Assembly: GCF_006716315.1 (NCBI RefSeq)
Contig: NZ_VFOV01000001.1
Span: 1,284,501 to 1,348,500, forward strand
Reading direction: 5' to 3'
Origin: Nocardioides albertanoniae
GTDB lineage: Bacteria > Actinomycetota > Actinomycetes > Propionibacteriales > Nocardioidaceae
Length of the DNA stretch: 64,000 nucleotides
Both the position numbers and the translations under genes were made by a program. The stretch's first letter is position 1. Every line of letters begins with the position of its first letter. The notes under the pieces are model-generated. The model did no database searches. It saw nothing but the letters and a program-made list of their open reading frames with translations, and was not told the origin of the DNA. This document shows positions 53,206 through 62,002 of the stretch, piece by piece.

Positions 53206-53784
53206 ATGACCAGCACGCGTACGCGAATCCTTGATGCCAGCACGGAGCTGTTCCGTCGTCAGGGCATGTCCGGCACCGGCCTGAAGCAGATCGCCGCGGT
53301 GGCCAAGGCGCCGTTCGGGTCGATCTACCACTTCTTCCCCGGGGGCAAGGACGACCTGGCCGGGGAGACGATCCGTCGGGCCGGTGCGGAGTACCGCGAC
53401 CTCGTGCTCGCCTTCTTCACCGGCCCCGACGACCTGCTCGACAGCGTCGCGACCGCCTTCACCGCTGCCGGAGACGTGCTCGTCGCGACCGACTATGCCG
53501 ACGCCTGCCCGATCGCCACCGTCGCGCTCGAGGTCGCGAGCACCAACGAGACCCTGCGGGTCGCCACGGCCGATGCGTTCACGGACTGGATCGAGACCGG
53601 TGCCCGCTCGCTCGAGCAGCACGGGTTCACGCCCGAGGTCTCCCGACGTCTCATCATCGGCTTCGTCACGAGTCTCGAAGGAGCCTTCGTGCTGGCCCGC
53701 GCGCTGCGCTCCACCGAGCCGCTCGAGGCGGCCGGCCGCAACGTACAGGCATCGGTGCGGGAGGCGCTCGAGGCACTTCCGTGA
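53206..53784 (+). CDS. TetR/AcrR-family regulator (LmrA/YxaF-type)
   Basis: The 192-residue protein has its helix-turn-helix at about residues 22-45 (GTGLKQIAAVAKAPFGSIYHFF, with FPGGKDDL behind), the signature of the LmrA/YxaF branch. The C-terminal helical domain is the matching ligand-binding type. It is divergent from the four-pass membrane protein gene with 51 bp between starts, and probably represses it and itself. Confidence 0.88.
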   Translation: MTSTRTRILDASTELFRRQGMSGTGLKQIAAVAKAPFGSIYHFFPGGKDDLAGETIRRAGAEYRDLVLAFFTGPDDLLDSVATAFTAAGDVLVATDYADACPIATVALEVASTNETLRVATADAFTDWIETGARSLEQHGFTPEVSRRLIIGFVTSLEGAFVLARALRSTEPLEAAGRNVQASVREALEALP

Positions 53785-53868
53785 TCAGCGGTCGGGCACT
53801 GGTCTAGACATTCGGGCCCGTGGGGTAACGTCACAGCTGGCTTGTTCGGGCGAGTCAGGAGGTCGGCA

Positions 53869-54729
53869 TTGCGTTGCTTCATCATCGTCAAAGAACGTCA
53901 TGACGAGGGGGAGTGGGACTGGGTCCTGGTCGGACCCGACATGCAGGCAGCCGGATCGCTCGACGCCCGCGGGATCGAGGACGCGATCATCGCGGCGCTC
54001 GGAGCCGCCTACGGGTCGCTGAAGTCGCTCGACCCGGTGCAGGTCGTGGTCGCGCTGCCGTCCAACGCGCGCTTCTGGATGCTGACCGACGAGATCGCCC
54101 ACGCCTATCCCGGCGTCGCGGTGGTGCCGTTCACCGACGACGACGCCGACATCCGGGCGGCGGCCGTCGAAGCGCTCGCCGTCCACCGCTCCGGGCCGCT
54201 GCAGCCGCTGGTCGTGGCGACCGACGGCTCGGCCCATCGAGGCTTCATCGGGTGGGGCTGGCTCGCCGGCGACGGACAGCACGGCTTCGGGCGGCAGGTG
54301 CCCAACGCGCGGATCCGTGATCCGCACTCGTTGGTGGTGCTCTCCGAGCTGCAGGCAATCGCGGAGGCCGTACGCGCGCTGCCGAGGCGCGACCTGACGA
54401 TCCGGACCGACTCCCGGGTGGCGCTCGCCCTGATCCACGACTGGCTCGGGGGCGAGATGTCGATGCCGAAGGGCTACGAGACCGAGCATCGCGCCGAGCT
54501 CGCCGGGCTCAACCGGATGCACGACGAGCTGTGCCGAGAGTCCGAGCGGCTCTCGTTCGAGTGGGTGCGCGGCCATGTCGGCGAGGCGCTCAACGAGGGT
54601 GCCGACTCGTTGGCCAAGCTGGCTCGGCGCTTCGCCGAGGGCACCTGGGGCCTGACCGCCGACGAGATTCCGGGGCGGGCGCTCGCGATCGCGGAGACCT
54701 TCTCTTCGCCGGTCGCATCTGCCCGATAG
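53869..54729 (+). CDS. RNase H-fold protein with extra N-terminal domain
   Basis: TTG 53869 is chosen as start because AGGAGG lies 6 nt upstream. The 286-residue protein has an unknown N-terminal domain (about 1-105) and an RNase HI-like domain (about 108-265). The RNase H acidic residues appear in order: Asp in VVATDGSA, Glu in LSELQAIAEA, Asp in IRTDSRVAL and His/Asp in VRGHVGEALNEGADSLAK. It may cleave RNA in RNA-DNA hybrids. The family is known in actinobacteria as RNase H-like proteins with added domains; the N-terminal part may steer substrate choice. Confidence 0.8.
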   Translation: MRCFIIVKERHDEGEWDWVLVGPDMQAAGSLDARGIEDAIIAALGAAYGSLKSLDPVQVVVALPSNARFWMLTDEIAHAYPGVAVVPFTDDDADIRAAAVEALAVHRSGPLQPLVVATDGSAHRGFIGWGWLAGDGQHGFGRQVPNARIRDPHSLVVLSELQAIAEAVRALPRRDLTIRTDSRVALALIHDWLGGEMSMPKGYETEHRAELAGLNRMHDELCRESERLSFEWVRGHVGEALNEGADSLAKLARRFAEGTWGLTADEIPGRALAIAETFSSPVASAR

Positions 54730-54739
54730 GTTCGCGGTC

Positions 54740-55645
54740 GTGAGTGAGCACACCCTGTCAGAGGTCACCATCGCGCCCGACGAGCCCGCGCAGATCCGCG
54801 CCCGGCTCGATGCCCTGGGGCTCGAGGGCATCTTCGACGTACACACGCACTTCCTGCCCGCTCGGATGCTCGAGAAGGTGTGGGCCTACTTCGACTCTGC
54901 CGGGCCGCTGCTCGGCCGGCCGTGGCCGATCGCCTATCGGCACTCGGAGGAGGAGCGGCTTCGGGCGCTGCGAGGTCTCGGCGTACGTCGTTTCTCGGCG
55001 CTCACCTACCCGCACAAACCCGGCATGGCGGCATGGCTCAACCAGTGGGGTGCCGAGTTCGCGGCGGACAAGCCCGACTGCCTCCGCTCGGCGACGTTCT
55101 ATCCCGAGCCGGGTGCCGGCGACTACGTGCGTGAGGCGATCGAGGCCGGGGCGCAGATCTTCAAGGCGCACGTCCAGGTCGGTGACTACGACCCCAACTC
55201 GCCGCTGCTCGACCCCGTCTGGGAGGTGCTCACCGAGTCGCGTACGCCGCTGGTGATCCACTCCGGCCACGGGCCCGCGCCGGGGCAGTTCACCGGACCG
55301 ACGGGCATGGAGGCGCTGCTCGCGCGCTATCCCGACCTCGTGCTGATCGTCGCCCACATGGGGCTCCCGGACTACTCCCGGTTCCTGGACCTGGTGGAGC
55401 GCTATGACGGGGTGCACCTCGACACGACCATGGCTTTCACCGCCTTCACCGAGGAGACGGCGCCGTTCCCGCGTGCGGAGCTGCCGCGGTTGAAGGAGCT
55501 GGGGGAGCGGGTGATGTTCGGCAGCGACTTCCCCAACATCCCCTACCCCTATCTGGAGGCGGTCGACGCGGTCCTCGGCCTCGGGCTGGGTGAGGAGTGG
55601 GCGCGCGGGGTCCTCCACGACAACGCGGCGCGCTTGTTCGCCTAG
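54740..55645 (+). CDS. Amidohydrolase-family (TIM-barrel) metal-dependent hydrolase
   Basis: The 301-residue protein starts at GTG 54740 and shows the amidohydrolase-2 pattern: HxH in FDVHTHFLP, a Lys in IFKAHVQ, His in VIHSGHG and VAHMGLP, and Asp in VMFGSDFPN. Such enzymes hydrolyse or decarboxylate cyclic and aromatic compounds (ACMSD-like group). The gene lies 10 bp behind the RNase H-fold gene, perhaps in one transcript. Its substrate is unknown. Confidence 0.82.
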   Translation: MSEHTLSEVTIAPDEPAQIRARLDALGLEGIFDVHTHFLPARMLEKVWAYFDSAGPLLGRPWPIAYRHSEEERLRALRGLGVRRFSALTYPHKPGMAAWLNQWGAEFAADKPDCLRSATFYPEPGAGDYVREAIEAGAQIFKAHVQVGDYDPNSPLLDPVWEVLTESRTPLVIHSGHGPAPGQFTGPTGMEALLARYPDLVLIVAHMGLPDYSRFLDLVERYDGVHLDTTMAFTAFTEETAPFPRAELPRLKELGERVMFGSDFPNIPYPYLEAVDAVLGLGLGEEWARGVLHDNAARLFA

Positions 55646-56805
55646 GCGACGGCGGTCGCGTCGCGGGTGCCGGTGAGGATCCCGACGATGTCGGGCACCC
55701 CGAGAGCGAGCCGGTTGAACCTGGGTGAGTCGGCGGCGACGACGAGATGCTTGGCGAGCTCGATCTCGTCGCGGGCCCAGGGCACCAGCCCGGCGCGGTC
55801 GAGGTTGACCGAGTTGGCGGCGCCGTGACCCGAGATCGACCGGTAGGTGATCACCGGTGTGCCGGAGGCGAGCGCCTCGAGCGAGGTGAAGCCGCCGGCG
55901 TTCTGCACGACGCAGTCGCTGGTCGCCATCAGGGCGCGTACGTCGGTGCGCCAGCCGAGCGCCACGACACCCGGGATGCGCTCCAGGCGTCGCTTGAGGC
56001 AGGGGTCGGTCGCACAGAGCACCACCGGCGTCATGTCGCTGTGCTCGAGGATGTCGCGGGCGGTCTGCTCCAGAGCGCCCGCGCCGAGCGAGCCGCCGGT
56101 GACCAGCGCGCGCGGGCCGATGAGGCCCAGCCCCGCCAACGGGTCGGGAAATGTCTTCCCCGGGACGTACGCCGCCCCTGGCGGGACGAGCGGCTGCACC
56201 ACGGCTGTGCTGCCGCCGAGCGCGCGGGCCTCGCGGGCCGCGACCTCGTGGATGGCGAGGTTGAGGTCGATGCCGGGGTGGATCCACAGGGCTGGGACTG
56301 CGGCGTCGGTGAGGTAGGTGACCGTCGGCACCGTGACGGCGCCGGTGGTGCGGAGGTGGCCGATGACCTGGGAGCTGAACGGGTGCGTCGAGATGATCAG
56401 GTCCGCGCCGCGGACGGCCTCGACGATGTTGGCCGTGGAGAGGCGAAGGAGTCTTGTGAACGGCTCGTGGAAGGGTCGACCGGGCATGGTCAGGCTCATG
56501 GTGGTGCCCCAGGAGTCCGGGCTGATCCGCAGCTGCATCTTGTAGCCGACCTTGAGCGCGCGTCCCAGGCGCCACGGCATCAGGTCGACGAAGTCGAAGA
56601 TCTCGACGTCGCAGCCGGCTCCTCCCAGCGCTCGAGAGATCTCGCGGGAGGCCGAGTTGTGGCCGGCGCCGTAGCTCGCCGAGACGATCGCTACGCGGGG
56701 CGCCGTTCCTGGCCGGATCTGGAGGAGGGGCCCGGGCCGCTCCGAGTCGATGGACATGCGGCGGATTCTGTCGGCGGGGTGTGACGGCGCGGTGAACGTG
56801 AGCAC
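55642..56805 (-). CDS. MGDG-synthase/UgtP-type glycosyltransferase
   Basis: This 387-residue GT-B glycosyltransferase starts with the MGDG_synth N-domain (VAIVSASYGAGHNSASREI) and has the nucleotide-sugar half with VTGGSLGAGALE and VVQNAGGFTSLEALASGTPVI. It should add sugar to a lipid or small acceptor at the membrane, as in diacylglycerol glycosyltransferases. The start is unsure: GTG 56805 or ATG 56757 (371 residues). It overlaps the convergent amidohydrolase gene by 4 bp. Confidence 0.82.
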   Translation of the reverse strand: MLTFTAPSHPADRIRRMSIDSERPGPLLQIRPGTAPRVAIVSASYGAGHNSASREISRALGGAGCDVEIFDFVDLMPWRLGRALKVGYKMQLRISPDSWGTTMSLTMPGRPFHEPFTRLLRLSTANIVEAVRGADLIISTHPFSSQVIGHLRTTGAVTVPTVTYLTDAAVPALWIHPGIDLNLAIHEVAAREARALGGSTAVVQPLVPPGAAYVPGKTFPDPLAGLGLIGPRALVTGGSLGAGALEQTARDILEHSDMTPVVLCATDPCLKRRLERIPGVVALGWRTDVRALMATSDCVVQNAGGFTSLEALASGTPVITYRSISGHGAANSVNLDRAGLVPWARDEIELAKHLVVAADSPRFNRLALGVPDIVGILTGTRDATAVA

Positions 56806-56871
56806 CCTCGCGCATCACTCTTCATCGTCGATTCGTCTCCTCGCACCTGGTGGCGTTCTAAGGTTCATCCT

Positions 56872-59118
56872 GTGATCATCGCCCGGGCACTGCACAGCTG
56901 GGCGCGGTCCGCGGTCGCCGAGCTGGGCGGTGGCTCCTCGGCGGTGGTCGCGGTGATGCGCCGTGTGGTGGTGGCCTTCGCGGCGGCGCGAGGTCTGCCG
57001 ATCACCGAGAGCGATCTGGACGAGGCGGGGCTGCTGCTCTCGCGCGATCCGGATCGTCCGATGCCAGATCGTTCGGCACTGGATCGTCTGGTGTCGGACT
57101 ATCTTGATCCGGATGGAATCGCTGGTCTTGGTCTCGAGGAGATCGGCTATGTCTACGAGGCGCTCCTCGAGGACTCCTCGCGGCGTGACAACGGCGCGCA
57201 CTACACACCGCCCGAGCTGGCCGACGAGATCGTCGCTCACACGCTGGCGCCGGTCGCCGCCGTCGATGCCACCGTGGTCGACATCGCCGCTGGCACCGGT
57301 GTCTTCCTCCTCGCCTCCGCGCGCTATCTGGCCGCGCAATGCCAGGTGCCGGTGGCCGAGGTCATCACCGGCTGCATCTACGGTGCCGACATCGACCCGG
57401 TCGCGGTCGACATCGCGAAGCTGTCCCTGTGGCTGCTCGGCGCAGACCCCGCGCAGCCCCTGACCTTCCTCGACCGCCGCATCCTGTGCGGCAACTCGCT
57501 GGTCGGTCTCGTCGACGTCGACGAGCTGCCCGGTGGCGTACGGGATCGGGAGGCGTACGCCGACGCGATGGTCGCGGTCGCGCTGCCGCTCGGTGGCCGG
57601 CCCGGGAAGCGGCTCGAGGAGGCGTACGCCGCGTTGGCCGACCGCCGGCGTCTGCCGGTGCCCGGCGTACGACCGATCCACTGGGCCCTGGTCGCGCCCG
57701 AGGTGATGGCACGCGGCGGCTTCGACGTGGTGGTGGGCAACCCGCCCTACCTCGGCGTCAAGCGGGTGCGGGACGCGATCGGGCAGGAGCTGAGGGACTA
57801 TCTGGCTCACACGCTCGCGGCCGGCACGACCAGGCGGGCCGACTACGTCATCTACTTCCTGCTCCGGGCGGCGGCGCTGAGCCGTGGCGAGATCGGACTG
57901 ATCACGACCGACTCGATCAGCGAGGGCGATACGGCGCGGTTCGGGCTGGGTGCGCTGCTCGAACGCGGATGGCAGGTGGCTCGAGCGGAGCGGTCGGCGC
58001 CATGGCCGACAGCCGGGGTGCGGTTCGCCAAGATCTGGCTCACCACACGGCCGCTCTCCTCCGCATGGCTCGACGGGCGCTCGGTGCCGGCCATCACCGG
58101 CACGCTCGAGGACGGGTTCCCGCATCCCGAGCCTGCCCCGCTCGACCTCGACGTCCCGCTGCCGCACGGCTATCAGGGCACGATCGTGCTCGGGCGCTCG
58201 CTCGTGCTGACCTCGGCCGAGGCGGAGTCGCTGGGTCGTGGGCCGCTCGGGCACACGGTGCGGCCCTATCTGAGCGGCGAGGATCTGGTCAGGCCATGCG
58301 GCTCGGTGGCCTCCCGGTCCGTGCTCGACGTCGGCGGTCTCGGTCTCGACGAGCTCGCCGAGGATCCGGCGATCGCGCGTCGGGTGCGCACCCGGGTGCG
58401 TCCCGAGCGTCGCCGCCAGTTCGTGAAATACCCCCAGCTCAAGGACCGTTGGTGGGGCTTCCTGAGCCCTGTCGACGAGCTCTACCGCGACTCCGACGGG
58501 CTCTCGCACGTCATCGCGTTCAGCAAGCACAGCAAACATCTCTGGCCGGTGCTGGTCGGTGCCGACCATGTCTTCTCCAACGGCCTGGTGGTCTACCCGA
58601 CGCAGGATGCGGCCGCGTACGCGTTCCTGGCCTCCGACCTCCACCGCGTCTGGGCGGTGCGCGCCGGTGGCACGATGCTCAACACCGCCTACCGCTACAA
58701 CCCGTCCCGACTGCGCGCCACCTACCCGTTCCCGCCGGATCTCGGACCGCTCCGTCCGGCCGGTGAGGCTCTCCTAGCAGCCCTCGCCCGGGTCGGCGAC
58801 GAGCACCGGCTCGGCATCACCGGCGTGCTCAACCTCGTGGGCGACCCCACCGCCGGCGACCCGGCCACCGCCGCCCTGCGCACCGCCATCGCCGACGTCA
58901 ACCGAGCCACCGCCTGTCTGCACGGCATCGATGAGTCCTTGGCCGCCCCCGAGCTGACCCCCGCCGGCTTCGGCCTCACCCCCGCCCGCCAGCGAACCCT
59001 GATGTCCGTCCTCATCGACCAGAACCTCACCCTCGCCGAGAAGTCACCCCTGCAGGTCGAGGAGTCACGTACGCCGGCCGAGGAGTCACCTCTGCAGGTC
59101 GACACGTCACCGCGGTGA
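56872..59118 (+). CDS. Solitary N6-adenine DNA methyltransferase, type IIG/Eco57I-like, with palindrome-encoded tail
   Basis: The 748-residue protein starts at GTG 56872. It has the N6-methyltransferase entry motif GAHYTPPELA (108-117), SAM motif I DIAAGTGVFLL (about 137-147) and catalytic NPPY (290-293), then a long target-recognition-like half (about 300-720). No PD-(D/E)xK or other nuclease motif is seen in the N-terminus, and no restriction, BREX or DISARM partner lies nearby, so it looks like an orphan or incomplete type IIG system. The last 31 residues (SPLQVE twice, then SPLQVDTSPR) are encoded by repetitive DNA and a 42-nt palindrome crossing the stop. Confidence 0.82.
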   Translation: MIIARALHSWARSAVAELGGGSSAVVAVMRRVVVAFAAARGLPITESDLDEAGLLLSRDPDRPMPDRSALDRLVSDYLDPDGIAGLGLEEIGYVYEALLEDSSRRDNGAHYTPPELADEIVAHTLAPVAAVDATVVDIAAGTGVFLLASARYLAAQCQVPVAEVITGCIYGADIDPVAVDIAKLSLWLLGADPAQPLTFLDRRILCGNSLVGLVDVDELPGGVRDREAYADAMVAVALPLGGRPGKRLEEAYAALADRRRLPVPGVRPIHWALVAPEVMARGGFDVVVGNPPYLGVKRVRDAIGQELRDYLAHTLAAGTTRRADYVIYFLLRAAALSRGEIGLITTDSISEGDTARFGLGALLERGWQVARAERSAPWPTAGVRFAKIWLTTRPLSSAWLDGRSVPAITGTLEDGFPHPEPAPLDLDVPLPHGYQGTIVLGRSLVLTSAEAESLGRGPLGHTVRPYLSGEDLVRPCGSVASRSVLDVGGLGLDELAEDPAIARRVRTRVRPERRRQFVKYPQLKDRWWGFLSPVDELYRDSDGLSHVIAFSKHSKHLWPVLVGADHVFSNGLVVYPTQDAAAYAFLASDLHRVWAVRAGGTMLNTAYRYNPSRLRATYPFPPDLGPLRPAGEALLAALARVGDEHRLGITGVLNLVGDPTAGDPATAALRTAIADVNRATACLHGIDESLAAPELTPAGFGLTPARQRTLMSVLIDQNLTLAEKSPLQVEESRTPAEESPLQVDTSPR

Positions 59119-59133
59119 CGTGTCGACCTGCAG
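59043..59133. repeat. Repeats and 42-nt perfect palindrome at the methyltransferase end
   Basis: CTGCAGGTCGA occurs twice in the coding strand (59050 and 59092 regions), each after GTCACC(C/T). From 59092 to 59133 the sequence is a perfect palindrome of two 21-nt arms starting CTGCAGGTCGACACGTCACC. It spans the stop codon at 59116-59118 and lies between convergent genes; it may also serve as a terminator. Confidence 0.85.
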
Positions 59134-59147
59134 GAGTGACCTCTCGG

Positions 59148-60005
59148 TCAGACTGAGGTGGCGGGGCCGCCGACGACCGGGGCGGTGAAGTCGACGGCGC
59201 GCTTGGCGTTGGCCAGGGCGGTGACGGTGGCGGTGCCGATGGTGCCCTCGCGGTCGAAGACCTCGGCGGTGCCGACGGAGATGCCGTCGTGGGCGACGTG
59301 GTCGATGGTAGCCAGGCCGACCTCCATCCCGGCGGGGCGTCGGGCGAGGGCGAGGGAGATGTCGGTGTTGATCCACTCGACGCCGTTGGTGCCCCAGTTG
59401 GTGACCATCGAGGTGGCGTCGGCGATGGAGGCGACGGTCTGGAACGGGGTCATCGGTTCGCCGGCGACGGTCGGCACCGCAACCTGCCAGGTGATGTGGC
59501 GCCCGCCGTTCTGGTGCCGGCCGAAGTCGTCGGACCACGGGCTCTCCGAGGAGAAGTACGGCACGTGCGGCTCGGAGGTCGGCGGCGCGACCTCGAGCGG
59601 CGGGGGAGCGGCGCGTCCGGACGACGACCAGACCTCGCCCGCAGGGTTGTCGCCCGTACGCAGGTAGGTGCAGGTCGCGCGGGCGACGACCCGCTCCTCG
59701 CCGTCATCGTCGGCCTGGACCATCTCGGCGTCGAGCAGCGCGATGCGGGGGCCGTTGCGTACGAGGCTCGTCTGGATCGTCGTCAGCCTCATCCTCGGCG
59801 GCCGGAACAGGTCGACGTGATAGCGCGCCGGCACCAGCTCGGCGGCGCGGCCGAGCTCCTCGACCTGATCCTCGAGGCCGCGGGAGATCAGGCCGCTGGC
59901 GGCCACCCCGTGCATCTGGTCCTGCGACCACATGCTGCACGCCATCTGCGTCGGCTCGAAGCCGTCGTCGGTGCGCCGAAAGAAAGCGAGTTCCATGCCG
60001 CTCAT
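59148..60005 (-). CDS. Acyl-CoA thioesterase-family protein (double hot-dog)
   Basis: The 285-residue protein shows a tandem hot-dog layout of TesB-like thioesterases: an N-terminal half with WSQDQMHGVAASGL and a C-terminal half with TNWGTNGVEWINTDISLALAR. Such enzymes cleave acyl-CoA thioesters. Starts at 60005 and 59996 are both possible. A KstR-like motif lies at 60008-60021, 2 nt before the 60005 start, suggesting a link to steroid or fatty-acid degradation. It ends at the palindrome region. Confidence 0.8.
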   Translation of the reverse strand: MSGMELAFFRRTDDGFEPTQMACSMWSQDQMHGVAASGLISRGLEDQVEELGRAAELVPARYHVDLFRPPRMRLTTIQTSLVRNGPRIALLDAEMVQADDDGEERVVARATCTYLRTGDNPAGEVWSSSGRAAPPPLEVAPPTSEPHVPYFSSESPWSDDFGRHQNGGRHITWQVAVPTVAGEPMTPFQTVASIADATSMVTNWGTNGVEWINTDISLALARRPAGMEVGLATIDHVAHDGISVGTAEVFDREGTIGTATVTALANAKRAVDFTAPVVGGPATSV

Positions 60006-60007
60006 AC

Positions 60008-60021
60008 TAGAACGTGTCCTA
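60008..60021. promoter_or_regulatory. KstR-like operator (TAGAACGTGTCCTA)
   Basis: It matches the KstR pattern TNNAACNNGTTNNA with one change (GTC for GTT) and lies directly before the thioesterase start. The match is short and needs genome context. Confidence 0.45.
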
Positions 60022-60103
60022 CCTTCGCCCTCACTGCTCCCACCTCGCCCGCTGAGTGCGGATCGTCCCGGATCGGACGCCGGAGTCTGAAAGAATCCGG
60101 TGC

Positions 60104-60862
60104 GTGAGCGAGAAGGTGACCTTCAAGAGTACGTCCGGGCCGATGCTGGCCGGTCTCATCGACGAGCCCGAGGGCGAGGTGCGCGGCTGGGGCGTCTTCA
60201 GCCACGGCTTCACTCTCGGCAAGGACTGTCCGGCGGCCTCGCGGATCTGCAAGCAGCTCGCCGCCGAGGGCGTGGGGATGCTGCGCTTCGACAACCTCGG
60301 GCTCGGTGACTCCGAGGGCGACTGGGGCAACGGGTCGTTCACCCACAAGGTCGCCGACACGGTCGAGGCCACCCGTTTCATGGCCGACCGCGGCACCCCG
60401 GCCGAGCTGCTCATCGGGCACTCCTTCGGCGGCGCGGCGGTCCTGGCCGCGGCTCCCGACGCGGTCGGCGTCGATGCCGTCGTGACCGTCGCTGCTCCCT
60501 TCGAGCCGGCCCACGTCGAGCACAACTACGACTCGGTCCTCGCGCGAGTGATGGAGGACGGACACGCCGACTGGATGGCCGGCGGGAAGTCGCTGACGCT
60601 GCGCAAGGAGTTCGTCGACGACGTACGCCGCGCCGACCTGCGGCAGCGGATCATGCAGCTCAAGCTGCCCCTGCTCGTCATGCACAGCCCCACCGACACC
60701 ACCGTCGGCATCGAGAACGCCTCCGACATCTTCAACACCGCACGTCACCCGCGATCCTTCGTCGCGCTGGAGGGCTCCGACCACCTCCTCACCAAGAAGG
60801 GCCAGGCCCAGCGCGCGGCCCGCATCATCTCGGCGTGGGCACACCAGTATCTGATCGACTGA
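60104..60862 (+). CDS. Alpha/beta hydrolase (S33/dienelactone-hydrolase-like)
   Basis: The 252-residue hydrolase starts at GTG 60104. It has the oxyanion motif FSHGFTLGKD, nucleophile Ser in IGHSFGGAAVL, Asp in HSPTDTTVG and His in GSDHLLTKK. This is a family of acyl esterases with unknown substrates, often near OsmC proteins in other bacteria (here absent). It is divergent from the thioesterase gene with 98 bp between starts. A short tandem repeat (GTATCTGATCGACTGA) covers its stop codon region. Confidence 0.82.
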   Translation: MSEKVTFKSTSGPMLAGLIDEPEGEVRGWGVFSHGFTLGKDCPAASRICKQLAAEGVGMLRFDNLGLGDSEGDWGNGSFTHKVADTVEATRFMADRGTPAELLIGHSFGGAAVLAAAPDAVGVDAVVTVAAPFEPAHVEHNYDSVLARVMEDGHADWMAGGKSLTLRKEFVDDVRRADLRQRIMQLKLPLLVMHSPTDTTVGIENASDIFNTARHPRSFVALEGSDHLLTKKGQAQRAARIISAWAHQYLID

Positions 60863-60983
60863 GTATCTGATCGACTGAGGCTTCGACCGGCCCGTGCCGT
60901 CGCCGGTCACCGTCGATCGCTCCGGCTCGGATAGGTTCGAGACATCACAGGGGCGCCAAGCCATCGACGTACGCGGAGGGCAG

Positions 60984-61685
60984 ATGAACAAGCCGAAGTT
61001 TCCGGTCAAGGAGCTGATCAAGGCCGGCCCGGCAGCGCCGCAGGTGCTGGTCGGCCACCTGGTGGCCACGCAGGGTCCGGAGATCGCCAGGAAGGTCGCG
61101 GCCGACCGGAACAAGCCCGGCTTCGAGGCCGAGGCGTACGTCGACGACCTGATCAAGAGCCACCGTCGGCTCGCGCGGCTGCAGGGCGCCGGTGGTGGCG
61201 CGATGATCGCGGCCGCCGAGGTGCCGGCGGTGATCGGCGGTCCGGCTGCGGTCGCCGCGGCAGCCGCGACCGCGATCCTGGGCGACCTGGTCGCGCTGGC
61301 GTGGATCGAGCAGCGTCTGGTGATGCACATCGCGGCTGCCTACGGTCAGGATCTGGAGGATCCCGCCCGCGTCGAGGAGTTCCTCTCGCTGGCCGGTGTG
61401 GAGATGCTCTTCGACGGCGGCGCCACCGCGACGGGCGCGGCCGCGACGAGCAAGAAGGGCAGTCGGTTCGGCGTACGTGCGGCCTCGCGCTGGGCGGCGA
61501 GCAAGACCTTCGGCGCGATCAAGTCGATGATGCAGCTGGTCGGTGCCCGGGTCGCCCGGCGTGTCGGGCTGCGTGCCGTCCCGGTGCTCAACATCCCGCT
61601 CGGCGTGGTCCTCTCCGACCGTGCCACCAACCGTCTCGGCAAGCGGGCCCGCGAGTTCTACCGCACTCGGCCGGCCTCTGTCTGA
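60984..61685 (+). CDS. EcsC-like membrane-associated protein
   Basis: The 233-residue protein starts at ATG 60984 with GGAGG 6 nt upstream. It has a basic N-terminus, a hydrophobic stretch of glycine/alanine-rich helices (about residues 65-105) and an amphipathic C-terminal half rich in Arg/Lys. This resembles EcsC-family proteins whose role is unclear. It stands alone before a 317-bp gap. Confidence 0.7.
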   Translation: MNKPKFPVKELIKAGPAAPQVLVGHLVATQGPEIARKVAADRNKPGFEAEAYVDDLIKSHRRLARLQGAGGGAMIAAAEVPAVIGGPAAVAAAAATAILGDLVALAWIEQRLVMHIAAAYGQDLEDPARVEEFLSLAGVEMLFDGGATATGAAATSKKGSRFGVRAASRWAASKTFGAIKSMMQLVGARVARRVGLRAVPVLNIPLGVVLSDRATNRLGKRAREFYRTRPASV

Positions 61686-62002
61686 GGTCTCTCCGCCTTC
61701 TGTGCGGCCTCTGTTCGACCGATCGGTCTGATCAGTTGACAGAAAACGTGGAACGAGACTTCCGCGAACAGGTGTGGGTCGGGTTACACTCGCTGCAAGC
61801 GCCCGGCTCGTGGACGTTCGTCGTGGGGACCGAACGAGTCACCAGCCCGGTCGATGAGGCGCCGATCGCGCGTATCCGCTCTTTGAGCGCGGTCGTCAGC
61901 CGCCCGCCATCGATCTGCGTGAGCCCTGGGAGGGCGACCGGCCGATAAGGGTCGGCTTTTGGACGTGCCACTCATGCGTGGGTTGGCCCAAGGAGGATTC
62001 AG
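61686..62002. other. Long leader region before the SNF2 helicase gene
   Basis: The 317-bp gap has no credible gene. It contains a possible -10 (TACACT at 61785-61790), inverted repeats able to fold an RNA (CGTTCG with CGAACG near 61815-61838), and a terminator-like GCCGA-TAAGGG-TCGGC hairpin followed by TTTT at 61941-61960. A strong AAGGAGG precedes the helicase TTG. It could encode a small structured RNA or an attenuator. A 66-codon frame at 61749-61948 lacks support. Confidence 0.5.
61941..61960 (+). terminator. Terminator-like hairpin with T-run in the helicase leader
   Basis: A 5-bp GC stem with a 6-nt loop is followed by TTTT, 43 nt before the helicase start. The short stem makes it weak; it could act as an attenuator. 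Confidence 0.4.

Noticed and set aside
56872..59118. Part of a BREX or DISARM defence system
   Set aside because: No pglZ, brxC, drmA or other partner genes are found on either side.
61749..61948. Small gene of ~66 codons in the helicase leader
   Set aside because: No ribosome site, no homology I recognise, and it ends inside the hairpin region.
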